Source of the DNA: Centroberyx gerrardi
Taxonomy: Eukaryota; Chordata; Actinopteri; Beryciformes; Berycidae
Direction: 5' to 3'
DNA: 64,000 nucleotides
NCBI RefSeq assembly: GCF_048128805.1
Contig: NC_135997.1
Location: 3,638,470 to 3,702,469, forward strand
Shown here: one piece after another, positions 63,991 through 64,000 of the stretch
Numbering within the stretch: the stretch's first letter is position 1
Layout: every line of letters starts with the position of its first letter
The notes under the pieces: model-generated
Database searches by the model: none
Seen by the model: the letters and a program-made list of their open reading frames with translations, nothing else
What the model was told of the DNA's origin: nothing
Made by a program: the position numbers and the translations under genes

Positions 63991-64000
63991 TGTGCTCGGG

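Overview
The window is vertebrate nuclear DNA, almost certainly from a ray-finned (teleost) fish. Genes are sparse and split by introns, and the space between them is filled with fish-type mobile elements: hAT, PIF/Harbinger, Tc1 and TTAA-target DNA elements, Penelope-like retroelements, L2-like LINE debris, tRNA-derived SINE pieces and many microsatellites. No bacterial or viral gene organisation is visible. All calls come from reading the sequence; no database search was run.

Host genes: (1) il17c, an interleukin-17C-like cytokine on the + strand, three exons between 23995 and 26984, with a TATA box and a kappaB-like site just upstream. (2) A beta-1,3-galactosyltransferase 2-like type II membrane enzyme on the - strand, 33900..32650, in one coding exon, with a tandem repeat in its stem that adds glycosylation sites. 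(3) kcng4, a silent voltage-gated K+ channel subunit (Kv6 type) on the - strand; coding exon 1 is 51584..50826 and coding exon 2 is 44647..43799, giving 535 residues. (4) Two adjacent, phase-compatible candidate exons of an unidentified - strand gene near 63.0-63.3 kb. IL17C and KCNG4 both lie on human 16q24, so the window probably holds a piece of that conserved linkage group. The genes are functionally unrelated.

Layout. 1-6.2 kb: repeats, a foldback element, and a hAT element inserted in a TATC microsatellite with a perfect 8-bp duplication. 6.6-8 kb: LINE and MITE debris. 10.4-13.4 kb: a hAT MITE, a Penelope tail with a GIY-YIG fragment, a Tc1 relic and an interrupted MITE. 14.4-16.6 kb: a 2.2-kb hAT-type element carrying an exon-like CpG-rich segment. 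16.65-18.63 kb: a ~2-kb element with ~300-bp terminal inverted repeats encoding a broken protein with a PIN/FEN-like nuclease signature and a CXC cysteine domain; this is the most unusual object here. 18.9-22.8 kb: Harbinger elements, one with a nested foldback. 24-27 kb: il17c, with repeats in its second intron. 27-32 kb: MITEs and plain non-coding DNA. 32.6-34.6 kb: galactosyltransferase. 35.7-38 kb: Tc1 MITEs, one split by a 1.5-kb TTAA element with a THAP-like start. 39.5-40.8 kb: a Penelope C-terminal ORF and its 3' UTR with a hammerhead-like hairpin. 43.8-51.7 kb: kcng4, whose intron holds MITEs, LINE pieces and a complex inverted repeat. 52.9-62.9 kb: MITEs, a third Penelope tail, SINE and LINE fragments. 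63.0-64.0 kb: candidate exons and a 46-bp minisatellite.

Most transposon-encoded proteins are truncated or frameshifted. The exact terminal repeats and target duplications of several elements suggest insertion in recent lineage history, but age cannot be measured from one copy.
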